DNA from: Trujillonella endophytica
GTDB taxonomy: Bacteria; Actinomycetota; Actinomycetes; Mycobacteriales; Geodermatophilaceae
Direction: 5' to 3'
Assembly (NCBI RefSeq): GCF_019799905.1
Contig: NZ_JABGCI010000005.1
Location: 186,001-250,000, forward strand
DNA length: 64,000 bases
Position 1 is the stretch's first letter, and every line of letters begins with the position of its first letter. The notes under the pieces are model-generated. The model saw nothing but the letters and a program-made list of their open reading frames with translations, was not told the DNA's origin and did no database searches. Made by a program: the position numbers and the translations under genes. This document shows, piece by piece, positions 16,912 through 24,869 of the stretch.

Positions 16912-17541
16912 TCAGGCCGGTTCCGGCGCGAACTGGGCCCGGGCCGCGGCCACCCCGCCGGCGACCTCGGCGGCGGTCGCCGTGCCGCTCGCGGTGACCG
17001 TCTCCGCCCAGGCGTCGATCGTCGCCGCGTTGTAGCGCGCCACCTCCGGCGTCCCCTCCCAGGCGACCGGGTCCCCGACGACGTCCCCGCCCAGGTGCAG
17101 CGCCAGGCCGAGGACGGCGACGTCCCACCCCGGGCCGACGAACAGCGCGCCCGCGCCGCTGCCGGCGAAGGCGACGGGCACGGTGTGCTCGAGCTCCAGC
17201 GTGGTCGCCTCGCCGTCGGCCGTCAGCCGGACGGTCACCTGGCTCTCCGGCGCGCCCCAGCTCACCCGGAGCAGCCGCGGCGGCTCGCAGGCCAGGATCT
17301 CTCCCCCGGCGTTGCCCTCCACCTGGAACGACCCGCCGGGTCGGAGGTCGCCGCTGACGGGCGCGAACCAGCGGGCCAGCCGCTCGGGGTCGGTGACGGC
17401 GTCCCAGACGTCGTCCGCGGCGTGCGGGTAGGTCCGCCGGACGGCGACGGACACCAGCTCGCCGTCGGCCTCGCCGGGGCCGCCGGCGCGCCGGGCCACC
17501 GAGCAGGTGGCGGCGCCGAGCTCGTCGATCAGGTCCTTCAC
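16912..17541 (-). CDS. AHSA1-type SRPBCC protein (ArsR partner)
   Basis: A 209-residue START-fold protein of the activator-of-Hsp90-homologue type. RRTYPHAADDVWDAVTDPERLARWFAP is the characteristic opening of the domain, with GEILACEPPRLLRVSWG in the middle and a helix near the C-terminus. The first ~25 residues are a leader region (VKDLIDELGAATCSVARR). Such genes are routinely paired with an ArsR-type regulator, as here; the pair's chemistry is unknown. The GTG at 17541 has AGGAGGAC immediately upstream and overlaps the end of the ArsR gene by 4 bases. Confidence 0.88.
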   Translation of the reverse strand: MKDLIDELGAATCSVARRAGGPGEADGELVSVAVRRTYPHAADDVWDAVTDPERLARWFAPVSGDLRPGGSFQVEGNAGGEILACEPPRLLRVSWGAPESQVTVRLTADGEATTLELEHTVPVAFAGSGAGALFVGPGWDVAVLGLALHLGGDVVGDPVAWEGTPEVARYNAATIDAWAETVTASGTATAAEVAGGVAAARAQFAPEPA

Positions 17542-17918
17542 GTGTCCTCCTGGGGATCGGCCTGCGGGTCTCCGGCAGGCGGCGGAGATGTCGTGCGGCG
17601 CGCCCGCGCCCCGCGGGCCAGCTCGGTGCCCAGCGCGTCGAGGCGCTGCTCCCAGAACCGGCGGAAGCGGTTCAGCCACTGGTCGACCTCGCGCAGGCGG
17701 GTGGGGTCGACCGCGTAGAGCCGGCGCGCGCCCTCGGCGCGCACCGTGGCGAAGCCGTTCTCCCGCAGCACCCGCAGGTGCTGGGAGACGGCCGGCTGGG
17801 AGATGCCGAACTCCTCCCGGACGACCGCCGTGACCGCGCCCGCGCTCTGCTCCCCCTCGGCGAGCAGCTCGAGCACCCGGCGCCGGACCGGGTCCCCGAG
17901 GACGTCGAGCGCGTGCAC
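17538..17918 (-). CDS. ArsR-family winged-helix regulator
   Basis: A 126-residue repressor-type protein. LDVLGDPVRRRVLELLAEGE opens the winged helix. The recognition helix is GISQPAVSQHLRVLRENGF, and the wing is EGARRLYAVD. No metal-binding ELCVCDL motif is present, so it is not a metal sensor of the classical kind. The C-terminal DQWLNRFRRFWEQRLDALG helix is typical of ArsR members paired with SRPBCC proteins. The GTG at 17918 follows GAGGA. An AT-rich inverted repeat lies just upstream and is the likely operator for autoregulation of this regulator and its SRPBCC partner. Confidence 0.92.
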   Translation of the reverse strand: MHALDVLGDPVRRRVLELLAEGEQSAGAVTAVVREEFGISQPAVSQHLRVLRENGFATVRAEGARRLYAVDPTRLREVDQWLNRFRRFWEQRLDALGTELARGARARRTTSPPPAGDPQADPQEDT

Positions 17919-17925
17919 GTCCTCA

Positions 17926-17943
17926 TATAAGCGTCAACTTATA
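17926..17943 (-). promoter_or_regulatory. Inverted repeat, likely ArsR operator
   Basis: TATAAG-CGTCAA-CTTATA is a perfect 6-bp inverted repeat with a 6-base spacer, eight bases before the ArsR GTG. It is strikingly AT-rich for this genome. Binding by the adjacent regulator is inferred. Confidence 0.65.
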
Positions 17944-17950
17944 GGAGCGG

Positions 17951-18945
17951 TCAACCCCGGCGCCGTGCCGCCAGCGCGGCGGCGACCCCCTCGGCGTACG
18001 GGGTCGGCCGCACCTCGAGCCGCCGGGCAGCCCGCTCGCCGTCGACCACGAACGGCTGCTCGAACTGGTAGACCATCTCCGCCCCGACCCGTGCGACGGC
18101 GGAGAGGCGGCCCAGCGCCCGCACCCGGCCGGTCCCGTGGGCCAGCAGCCGCAGCCGGGTCCCGGCCTGGGCGCACGCCTCCGCGGCCAGCTCCCGTCCC
18201 GTCGTCGGCGCGGGGTGCGGCACGTGCCAGACCGCGGCGTCGGCGTCGTCCCACCGGCCGGCCGCGGCCAGCGTCGCGGCGAAGTCGCCGACGTACGTCG
18301 GCGTCAGGGGCAGGTCGGGGTTGCCCACGAGGTGCACCGGCCACCCCCTGAGCGCGCAGCCGAAGAGGTTGCCGGCCAGCAGGGAGCGGACGCCGGGCCC
18401 GTACAGCTCTCCCGCGCGCACGATGCTGACGCGGACCCGGCCGCGGGCGGCCTCGGCCAGCAGCCGCTCGGCGATCCAGGCGCGGAGCACGCCGTGGCCG
18501 CTCACCGGGCGCCACGGGGTGTCCTCGGTCATCGGGCCGTGACCAGGCCGTACATCCACGTGTCGTCGGCGTAGACCAGGCGTGCCCCGGCCGCCGCCGC
18601 GGCGGACACCAGCGCGTCGGTGAGCACCGGGAGGTCGGGCACCCAGCGGAGCAGGTCCGGGAGCACGCAGTGGTGCACGACCGCGGCGCCGGCGCAGGCC
18701 GCGGTCAGCGCCGCCGGGTCCGCGGCGTCGGCCGCCGTCCGCTCCACGCCGGCGGTCCCGACGTCGCGCCCGTCCCGGGTCACCGCCCGCACCCGCAGCC
18801 CCGCCGCGGCCAGCGCGGCGACCAGGGGCCGGCCGACCGCACCTCCGGCGCCGACCACGACGTGCAGGCCGGAGGACGGCGCCCTGCCGGCCGGCCCGAC
18901 CTCGGGGGCGACGACGGGCGGGACGGGGGCGGTGGGAGCGGACAT
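17951..18945 (-). pseudogene. NAD-dependent epimerase/dehydratase, one base short
   Basis: The N-terminal half has VVVGAGGAVGRPLVAALAAAG, the NAD-binding Rossmann loop, and reads to YADDTWMYGLVTAR before a stop at 18529. The remaining protein (GPMTEDTPWRPVSGHGVLRA ... YVGDFAATLAAAGRW ... VARVGAEMVYQFEQPFVVDG) is in the next frame from about 18535. The span is 995 bases, exactly one base short of 332 codons. A single base added in ACGGCCCG would restore VTGPMTEDTPW. It is either a recent frameshift or an assembly error. The intact product would be an extended-SDR sugar or quinone-type epimerase. The ATG at 18945 follows GAGGAGG. Confidence 0.85.
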
Positions 18946-19050
18946 GGCGACCTCCTCGAGCGGCGGGCGGGATGCGTCGCAGCCCATCGGAGCGCACCGA
19001 GAGCCGGCTGAGAAGGGGGGCCGACGGGGTCTCAGCCGTCGTCCTCCCGC

Positions 19051-19971
19051 TCACCTGACCGGCGCGGGCCCGGACACCTCGGCCGCCTCGGCGACCAGCT
19101 CGTCGAGCACCCGCCGCACCACGAGCCGCTCGGCGACGTCGGGCCGCAGCAGCGCCTCCACGCGCCGCCCCGCACGCACCCCCGCCAGCGCCACGAGCCG
19201 GACGCCGGGGTGCGTGCCACCGGTGTGCCGCGGGACGAGGGAGACCCCGTGCCCGGCGGCGACCAGCGCCTCCACCACGGAGAAGTCGTTGATCCGGTGG
19301 GCGATCCGCGGCGGCGCCCCGGCCGCGGCGGCGACCGCCTCGAGCACCCGCGCCACCGGGAAGCCCTGACGGACGGCGATCCACTCCTCGTCCACGAGGT
19401 CGCCCGGCCGCACCGATCCCCGCCCGGCGAGGGGGTGGTCCGCGGGGACGGCGACGTCCAGCGGCTCGCGCAGCAGCGGGACGACGCGCAGCCGCGCCCC
19501 CTCGCCCGGCCAGCCGGCGCCGCCGTCCGGCCGGTGGGCGACCACGACGTCCACCCGGTCGGTCAGGGCGGGGAACTCGTCCTGGGCGACGTCCTCGTCG
19601 GAGCACTCGAGGTCGATGCCGTCGAGGGCGGCCACCCGGGTCAGCAGCCCGGGGAGCAGCAACCGGGCGCCGCTCTGGAACGCCGACACGCGCACGGTCC
19701 CCTCCGGCCGGTCGAGGAAGACCGCGCACGCCGCCCGCGCCCGCTCCACGGCCACGGCCACGTCGACCGCGGCGTCGGCCAGCGCCTCCCCGGCCGGGGT
19801 CAGCCGCAGGCCGCGGCCGATCCGCTCGGTCAGCGGCACGCCGGCGTCCCGGGTCAGCGCCGCCAGCTGCTGGGAGACCGCCGAGGGAGTGAGGTGCAGC
19901 ACCGTGGCCGCCGCGCTCACCCCGCCCTGCGTCCGTACCGCCCGCAACGTCTCCAGCGCCCGCACGTCCAT
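19051..19971 (-). CDS. LysR-family transcriptional regulator
   Basis: A 306-residue regulator. The N-terminal winged helix (MDVRALETLRAVRTQGGVSA, LTPSAVSQQLAALTRDAGVP, RGLRLTPAGEAL) is classical. The effector domain begins VRVSAFQSGARLLLPGLL and continues LRVVPLLREPLDVAVPADHP. It is divergent from an EamA transporter with a 72-bp gap, the standard arrangement in which the regulator controls the exporter. The effector may be an amino acid or an aromatic compound; this is not readable. The ATG at 19971 leaves only a short leader. Confidence 0.93.
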   Translation of the reverse strand: MDVRALETLRAVRTQGGVSAAATVLHLTPSAVSQQLAALTRDAGVPLTERIGRGLRLTPAGEALADAAVDVAVAVERARAACAVFLDRPEGTVRVSAFQSGARLLLPGLLTRVAALDGIDLECSDEDVAQDEFPALTDRVDVVVAHRPDGGAGWPGEGARLRVVPLLREPLDVAVPADHPLAGRGSVRPGDLVDEEWIAVRQGFPVARVLEAVAAAAGAPPRIAHRINDFSVVEALVAAGHGVSLVPRHTGGTHPGVRLVALAGVRAGRRVEALLRPDVAERLVVRRVLDELVAEAAEVSGPAPVR

Positions 19972-20043
19972 GCAGTGACACTACAGGGACACGTTACAAT
20001 CATTGGCTGGTCCTGCACGGTTGCCACCCGCATGCTCGGGCCC

Positions 20044-20976
20044 ATGCCGACCCGCGACCGACTCCTGGCCCTGCTCGTCGCGGTCGTGTGGGGCCTCAAC
20101 TTCCCGGCCATCCACCTGTCGCTGGAGCACTTCCCGCCGTTCTTCCTGGTGTTCCTGCGGTTCGCGCTGATCGCCGTCCCGACGCTGCTGCTCGTCCCCC
20201 GCCCGGACGTGCCGCTGCGCTGGCTGCTGGGCTACGGCTTCGGCTTCGGGGTCCTCCAGTTCGTCTTCCTCTACGCGGCGATGGACGCCGGCATGCCCAC
20301 CGGCCTCGCCTCGCTGGTGCTGCAGTCGTCGGCGCCGTTCACCGTCGTGCTCGCCGGGCTGCTGCTGCACGAGCGGCTGAGCGGCCGGCAGCTGGCCGGG
20401 ATCGCGATCGCCGTCGCCGGGCTCGGTGGCATCGCGGTGCACCGGGCCGGGCTGGACGGCGGGGCGACGCTGCTGCCCGTCGTCCTCACCCTGTGCGGCG
20501 GCCTGGGCTGGGCGCTGGGCAACCTCTGCAACCGGCAGGCCCGGCCGACCCGCCCGTTCCGCCTCACGCTCTGGGTCACCGTCGTCCCGCCGCTGCCGAT
20601 GCTCGCGGCCTCGCTGGTCGTCGAGGGGCCGGCCCGCATCGGCGCCTCGTTCACCGGCCTGGGCAGCCGGGAGGGGGTGCTCGCACTCGCCGGCCTGGCG
20701 TTCACCGTCGTCGTCGGGACCCTCGTCGGCTCGGGCATCTGGACGGCGCTCATGAGCCGGCACCCCTCCGGCGTCGTCGCGCCGTTCTCGATGCTCGTCC
20801 CGGTGGTCGGGACGTCGTCGGCGTGGCTGCTGTTCGGCGAGGCGACGCCGCCGGTCGAGCTGGCCTGCGGGGCCCTGGTCGTCGCCGGTGTGCTACTCGG
20901 GTCCCGCCTCCCCCGGCCCGCTGCCCGGAACCCGGACGACGCGGCCGCGGTGGGCACGGCAGGATCGAGGGCGTGA
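20044..20976 (+). CDS. EamA (DMT) family transporter
   Basis: A 310-residue inner-membrane carrier with about ten membrane segments in two EamA repeats: LLALLVAVVWGLNFPAIHLSL near the start, and a second repeat from LLPVVLTLCGGLGWALGN. Its closest general type is the RhtA/YdcZ-like drug/metabolite exporter. It is divergent from a LysR gene and overlaps the following aminotransferase by 4 bases, which suggests amino acid-related export coupled to transamination. An ATG at 20032 is an alternative start. TACAAT at 19995-20000 is a possible -10 element. Confidence 0.9.
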   Translation: MPTRDRLLALLVAVVWGLNFPAIHLSLEHFPPFFLVFLRFALIAVPTLLLVPRPDVPLRWLLGYGFGFGVLQFVFLYAAMDAGMPTGLASLVLQSSAPFTVVLAGLLLHERLSGRQLAGIAIAVAGLGGIAVHRAGLDGGATLLPVVLTLCGGLGWALGNLCNRQARPTRPFRLTLWVTVVPPLPMLAASLVVEGPARIGASFTGLGSREGVLALAGLAFTVVVGTLVGSGIWTALMSRHPSGVVAPFSMLVPVVGTSSAWLLFGEATPPVELACGALVVAGVLLGSRLPRPAARNPDDAAAVGTAGSRA

Positions 20977-22115
20977 CCGACTCCGACACCGGCCAGACGC
21001 AGCGCCCCACGCCGCCCGCGGCGATCTCCTTCGCCCGGGGCGCCCCCTCGACCGACATCGTCGACGTCGACGGCCTCAAGCAGGCCGCGGTCGCCGCCTT
21101 CGAGCAGGACCCGGCGGGCGTCACCGGCTACGGGACGGCGATCGGCTACGTGCCGCTGCGCCGGTGGATCGCCGAGAAGCACGGCGTCCCCGAGGACCAC
21201 GTCCTGGTCACCAACGGCTCGATGCAGGCCGACGCGTTCCTCTTCGACGAGTACGTCAAGCCCGGCACCGCGGTGATCACCGAGCGGCCCACCTACGACC
21301 GCACGCTGCTCGGCCTGCGCGAGCGCGGCGGCGAGGTGCACCTGGTGACGCTGCAGGAGGACGGCATCGACGTCGACGAGGTCGAGTCGCTCCTGGCCGG
21401 CGGGCTGCGCCCGGCGCTGGCGCACGTGATCCCGAACTTCCAGAACCCCGCCGGCTACACCCTGTCGCTGCCCAAGCGGCAGCGGCTGCTGGAGCTGGCC
21501 CGGGAGTACGACTTCCTGCTCTTCGAGGACGACCCGTACGTCGACGTCCGGTTCACCGGCGAGCCGCTGCCCCGGATGCTGGAACTGGACGGCGGCGCCG
21601 ACAGCCGGCAGGTCGTCTACGCCTGCTCGTTCTCCAAGACGGTGTGCCCGGGCATCCGCGTGGGCTACCTGGTCGGACCGCCGGCGGTCATCGACCGGAT
21701 CCGCGTGCGGGCCACCAACACCTACATCGCGCCGAACATGGTCGCCCAGGGCACGGTCTTCCGGTACGTGAGCGGCGACCGGTTCCCCGCGGCGCTGGAG
21801 CGGGTGAAGACGGCGCTGGCCGAGCGGGTCGGCGTCCTGGACGAGGCGCTGCGCCGGCACCTGCCGCAGGCGACCTTCCGCCGTCCCGAGGGCGGCTACT
21901 TCCTGTGGGTCAGCCTGCCCGAGGACGAGGGGCACGACGTGGCCGCGATCGTCCGCGAGGCGACCGCGCGGGGCGTGACGATCGTGCCGGGCACCGACTT
22001 CCTGCTCGAGGGTGGCCAGAACGCCTTCCGGCTCGCCTACTCCGGGGTCACCGCCGACGTGATCGACGAGGGCGTGCGGCGGCTGGCCGAGGCGATCGGC
22101 GCGGCCCGCGGCTGA
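20973..22115 (+). CDS. PLP-dependent aminotransferase, class I/II
   Basis: A 380-residue fold-type I PLP enzyme. It contains ITERPTYDRTLLGLRERGGEV, PNFQNPAGYTLSLPKRQRLL, the PLP-contact EDDPYVDVRF, and the Schiff-base Lys in SFSKTVCPGIRVGYL. It resembles MocR/2-aminoadipate aminotransferase (LysN) types but has no N-terminal helix-turn-helix domain, so it is an enzyme rather than a regulator. The substrate is probably an amino or keto acid pair; not identified. The GTG at 20973 overlaps the EamA stop. A strong hairpin follows the gene at 22128-22153. Confidence 0.9.
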   Translation: MTDSDTGQTQRPTPPAAISFARGAPSTDIVDVDGLKQAAVAAFEQDPAGVTGYGTAIGYVPLRRWIAEKHGVPEDHVLVTNGSMQADAFLFDEYVKPGTAVITERPTYDRTLLGLRERGGEVHLVTLQEDGIDVDEVESLLAGGLRPALAHVIPNFQNPAGYTLSLPKRQRLLELAREYDFLLFEDDPYVDVRFTGEPLPRMLELDGGADSRQVVYACSFSKTVCPGIRVGYLVGPPAVIDRIRVRATNTYIAPNMVAQGTVFRYVSGDRFPAALERVKTALAERVGVLDEALRRHLPQATFRRPEGGYFLWVSLPEDEGHDVAAIVREATARGVTIVPGTDFLLEGGQNAFRLAYSGVTADVIDEGVRRLAEAIGAARG

Positions 22116-22127
22116 CGGCCGGCGCCG

Positions 22128-22153
22128 GGGGTCCCGGGGGCGCCCGGGACCCC
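22128..22153 (+). terminator. Hairpin after the aminotransferase gene
   Basis: An 11-base arm GGGGTCCCGGG (22128-22138) pairs perfectly with 22143-22153 around a 4-base loop, 12 bases after the stop codon. There is no T run, as is common in high-GC genomes, so termination is inferred. Confidence 0.65.
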
Positions 22154-22219
22154 GGGCGGGGCGACACGCCCGGCCCGTCCGGAGGCCCGAGGCCCTGAGC
22201 AGGACCTTCGCCGGGACGA

Positions 22220-22248
22220 TTGTCACGGTCAGGTCACGGACCTAGCGT
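22220..22248 (+). promoter_or_regulatory. Possible sigma-70-type promoter for the NlpC/P60 gene
   Basis: TTGTCA and TAGCGT separated by 17 bases, the best -35/-10 pair in the gap. The -10 fits TAnnnT. The start of transcription would lie near 22255. Confidence 0.5.
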
Positions 22249-22439
22249 GGGCCGGGTCCGGACGGCTCCCCGTCACCACCCGGTGGCAGCTGCACCGGAT
22301 GCCGCCCCGCCGGCCAGCGCGCCGCCGGCGGAGGACCCGACCCGACACCGACGTCGGTCGAGTGTGCCCATCGCGCGCGCACGCCGGTCCCTGCCTGGTC
22401 CCCGGGGCGGCCGTGCACGAGAGGACCTCCCCGCCGCAC

Positions 22440-23744
22440 ATGGCGAGCTCCCCCGTCCCCGCCCGCCGCCGGCTCCCCGGCACCCGCACCCTCCTGGTCC
22501 TCGCCGCCGCCGGTGGTCTCGCGCTCGGGCCACTGCCCGCGGTCGCGGCGCCCGGCGACCCGACTCCAGGGAGCCCGGCGACCTCGCAGGAGGCGGCCGA
22601 GCTCCTCGCCGCCCGGGGCCACGAGCTGGAGGTCGTGACCGAGCAGTTCAACGAGGCGCGCGAGCTGCTGGCCCAGGCCCAGGCGCACGCCGCCGCGGCG
22701 ACCGCCGCCGTCGAGGCCGCCGACGCCTCCCTGGCCACCGCGCAGGACCGGGTCGCCGCCGTCGCCCGGGGCGCCTGGACGGGCGACCGGCTCAGCTCCC
22801 TGCAGACGATGCTGACGGCCGAGTCCCCCGACGACCTGCTCGACCGGGTCAGCACGCTGCAGACGATCGCCGACCACAGCAACGGCCTCCTCGGGGACGC
22901 CACCCGGGCCGACGCGGACGCCGACGCCGCCCGGGCCGCCGCGGACCAGGCCGAGACCCAGGCCCAGGCGCTGCTGGACCAGGTCACCGAGCAGCAGGCC
23001 ACCCTCGACGAGCAGGTCGCCCGCTTCCGGGCCGACTACGACCGGCTGTTCGCCGAGGAGGAGGCGGCCCGCCTCGCCGCGGAACGAGCCGCGGCCGAGC
23101 AGGCGGCAGCCGAGGCCGCGGCACAGGCAGCGGCCCAGGCCGCCGCAGATCAGGCCGCCGCAGATCAGGCCGCAGCCGAGCAGGCGGCGCGCGTGGCGGC
23201 CGAGCAGGCCGCCTCTGACCAGGCCGGTACCGCCCAGGCCGCTCCCGATCAGGGCCCGGCCGCCGCCGAGCAGCCACCCGCTGCCGCCCCGGCGCCCGCC
23301 CCACGCCCGGCTCCGGCCCCTCGGCCCGCCCCGGCCGCGCCCCGGCCCGCCCCGGCGGCGCCTCCGGCCGTCGTCGCCGCGCCGGCGAGCGGGCCGGCCA
23401 CCCAGGTCGCCGTCGACACGGCGATGGCGCAGCGGGGCGACCCCTATGTGTGGGCCGCCGCCGGTCCGAACTCCTTCGACTGCTCGGGCCTGACGCAGTA
23501 CGCCTACGCGGCCGCGGGCATCCGGCTGCCGCACTCCAGCCGCATGCAGGCCGCGATGGGCGTGCCGGTCTCGCGGGCCCAGCTGCAGCCCGGCGACCTG
23601 GTGTTCTTCTACAGCCCGATCAGCCACGTGGGCATCTACATCGGCAACGGCCAGATGGTGCACGCCTCGACCTACGGCCAGCCCGTGAAGGTGGCCCCGG
23701 TCGACTCGATGCCCGGTTACAACAGCGCCCGGCGCATCGTCTGA
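22440..23744 (+). CDS. Secreted NlpC/P60 peptidoglycan hydrolase
   Basis: A 434-residue exported protein. A Sec signal (basic PARRRLPGTRT, then LLVLAAAGGLALG, cleavage near AVAAP) precedes a coiled-coil domain (about 45-210, QEAAELLAARGHELEVVTEQ onward) rich in Ala, Gln and Glu. An Ala-Glu-Gln repeat stretch and a Pro-Ala linker follow. The C-terminal NlpC/P60 domain has Cys in SFDCSGLTQYAYAA, His in SHVGIYIGNGQMVHAS, and the third polar residue after it. It should cut D-iGlu-mDAP bonds in stem peptides, as RipA/RipB-type enzymes do. A GTG at 22413 is an alternative start; ATG 22440 gives a normal signal peptide. Confidence 0.92.
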   Translation: MASSPVPARRRLPGTRTLLVLAAAGGLALGPLPAVAAPGDPTPGSPATSQEAAELLAARGHELEVVTEQFNEARELLAQAQAHAAAATAAVEAADASLATAQDRVAAVARGAWTGDRLSSLQTMLTAESPDDLLDRVSTLQTIADHSNGLLGDATRADADADAARAAADQAETQAQALLDQVTEQQATLDEQVARFRADYDRLFAEEEAARLAAERAAAEQAAAEAAAQAAAQAAADQAAADQAAAEQAARVAAEQAASDQAGTAQAAPDQGPAAAEQPPAAAPAPAPRPAPAPRPAPAAPRPAPAAPPAVVAAPASGPATQVAVDTAMAQRGDPYVWAAAGPNSFDCSGLTQYAYAAAGIRLPHSSRMQAAMGVPVSRAQLQPGDLVFFYSPISHVGIYIGNGQMVHASTYGQPVKVAPVDSMPGYNSARRIV

Positions 23745-23750
23745 GTCCGC

Positions 23751-24260
23751 TCAGACAGGCGGACGCAGCTGCCCGTACCAGCGGGCGAGGTCGGGCAGCT
23801 GGTGGTGGGCGTTGAGCCCGCTGGGGTTGGGCACCACCCAGGTGTCGGCCCCGCCGAGCGGCTCGGGCTGGCGGCCCAGCGCCGCCCGTGGGCGGCCGGT
23901 CGCCAGCCGCCAGGCGGTCACGCCCAGCACCGCGAGAACCCGCGGCCGGTACTCGGCGACGAGGTCCGCCAGCGCGGCGAGCCCGGCCCGGAGCTCGTCG
24001 GTCGTGAGCTCGGCGGCGGCGCGGGTCGGCCGGTCGACGATGTTGGTCGACCCCAGCCCGTACCGCGGCAGGTCACGGTCCTCGTCCGGGGTGAGCCGGC
24101 GCGGCGTGAGCCCCGCCAGGTGGATCGCCGGCCAGAAGCGGTTGCCGGGCCGGGCGAAGTGGTGCCCGACCGCCGCCGAGGTCAGCGACGGGTTGATCCC
24201 GCAGAACAGCACGTCGAGGCCGGGCGCGAGCACGTCCGGCAGCGGCTTGGTCGGCGGCAC
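23751..24260 (-). CDS. mug: G/U(T) mismatch-specific DNA glycosylase
   Basis: A 169-residue enzyme of the uracil-DNA glycosylase superfamily, MUG group. DVLFCGINPSLTSAAVGHHF carries the GINPS motif (catalytic Asn in this family), and NPSGLNAHHQLPDLARWY is the second active-site motif. It removes uracil or thymine opposite guanine, protecting a GC-rich genome from deamination. It is convergent with the NlpC/P60 gene (6 bases between stops) and divergent from the MaoC gene (45 bases). Confidence 0.93.
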   Translation of the reverse strand: MPPTKPLPDVLAPGLDVLFCGINPSLTSAAVGHHFARPGNRFWPAIHLAGLTPRRLTPDEDRDLPRYGLGSTNIVDRPTRAAAELTTDELRAGLAALADLVAEYRPRVLAVLGVTAWRLATGRPRAALGRQPEPLGGADTWVVPNPSGLNAHHQLPDLARWYGQLRPPV

Positions 24261-24305
24261 GCGCCGAGTCTCCCCGGCCGCCGCCTGCCGCTAGCGTCGG
24301 CACCC

Positions 24306-24758
24306 GTGAGCGAGCGCTGGTTCGAGGACTACGCGGTGGGGACGACGGGCGAGTACGGCCCGATCCGGGTCGAGGAGGCCGACGTCGTCGACTTCGGGCG
24401 CCGGTTCGACCCGCAGCCGTTCCACGTCGACGCCGAGGCCGCGGCGGCCGGCCCGTTCGGCGGGCTGATCGCCAGCGGCTGGCACACCTGCGCGCTGATG
24501 ATGCGGCTGTACGCCGACGAGTACCTGTCGCCGGTGTCGAGCCTCGGCTCACCGGGGATCGACGAGCTGCGCTGGCGGGCGCCGGTCCGACCCGGCGACG
24601 AGCTGACCCTGCGCACCACCGTCGAGGAGGCCCGGGTGTCCCGGAGCAAGCCCGACCGGGGGCTGCTGCGCACCCGCATCGAACTGGTGACGGGCGGGGG
24701 CGCCGTGGTGCTGTCGATGGTCGCCATGAACCTCGTCCGCACCCGCCCGGCGGGCTGA
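24306..24758 (+). CDS. MaoC-like (R)-specific enoyl-CoA hydratase family protein
   Basis: A 150-residue hotdog protein. The active-site stretch FGRRFDPQPFHVDAEAA has Asp and His in the (R)-hydratase spacing, followed by GPFGGLIASGWHTCALMMRL, the usual CoA-binding helix. DELRWRAPVRPGDELTLRTTV is the third hallmark. It would hydrate or dehydrate a 2-enoyl/3-hydroxyacyl-CoA; no dedicated pathway neighbours are visible. The GTG at 24306 is taken because upstream codons overlap the divergent mug gene. Confidence 0.88.
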   Translation: MSERWFEDYAVGTTGEYGPIRVEEADVVDFGRRFDPQPFHVDAEAAAAGPFGGLIASGWHTCALMMRLYADEYLSPVSSLGSPGIDELRWRAPVRPGDELTLRTTVEEARVSRSKPDRGLLRTRIELVTGGGAVVLSMVAMNLVRTRPAG

Positions 24759-24869
24759 TCCGGGCCCGCCGTCGACGGATTTGCACGGACCTGGCACCGT
24801 CGTGTCCGGGTGGACCCGGCTGGAGCCGGGGTATGCACCGGGTAGGTACGTCGGAGAGCAGGAGCGCAG

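Larger units (their letters stand above)
22116..22439 (+). other. Leader region before the NlpC/P60 gene
   Basis: A 324-base gap. It begins with the terminator hairpin and has a promoter-like pair TTGTCA (22220-22225), 17 bases, TAGCGT (22243-22248), leaving a leader of about 185 bases. Long leaders ahead of actinobacterial cell-wall hydrolase genes can hold a cyclic-di-AMP (ydaO) riboswitch. I looked for that pattern and could not recognise it. No other gene is supported. Confidence 0.5.

Noticed and set aside
22220..22439. ydaO (cyclic-di-AMP) riboswitch before the NlpC/P60 gene
   Set aside because: The position is right for actinobacteria, but I could not match the conserved core; a covariance search would decide.
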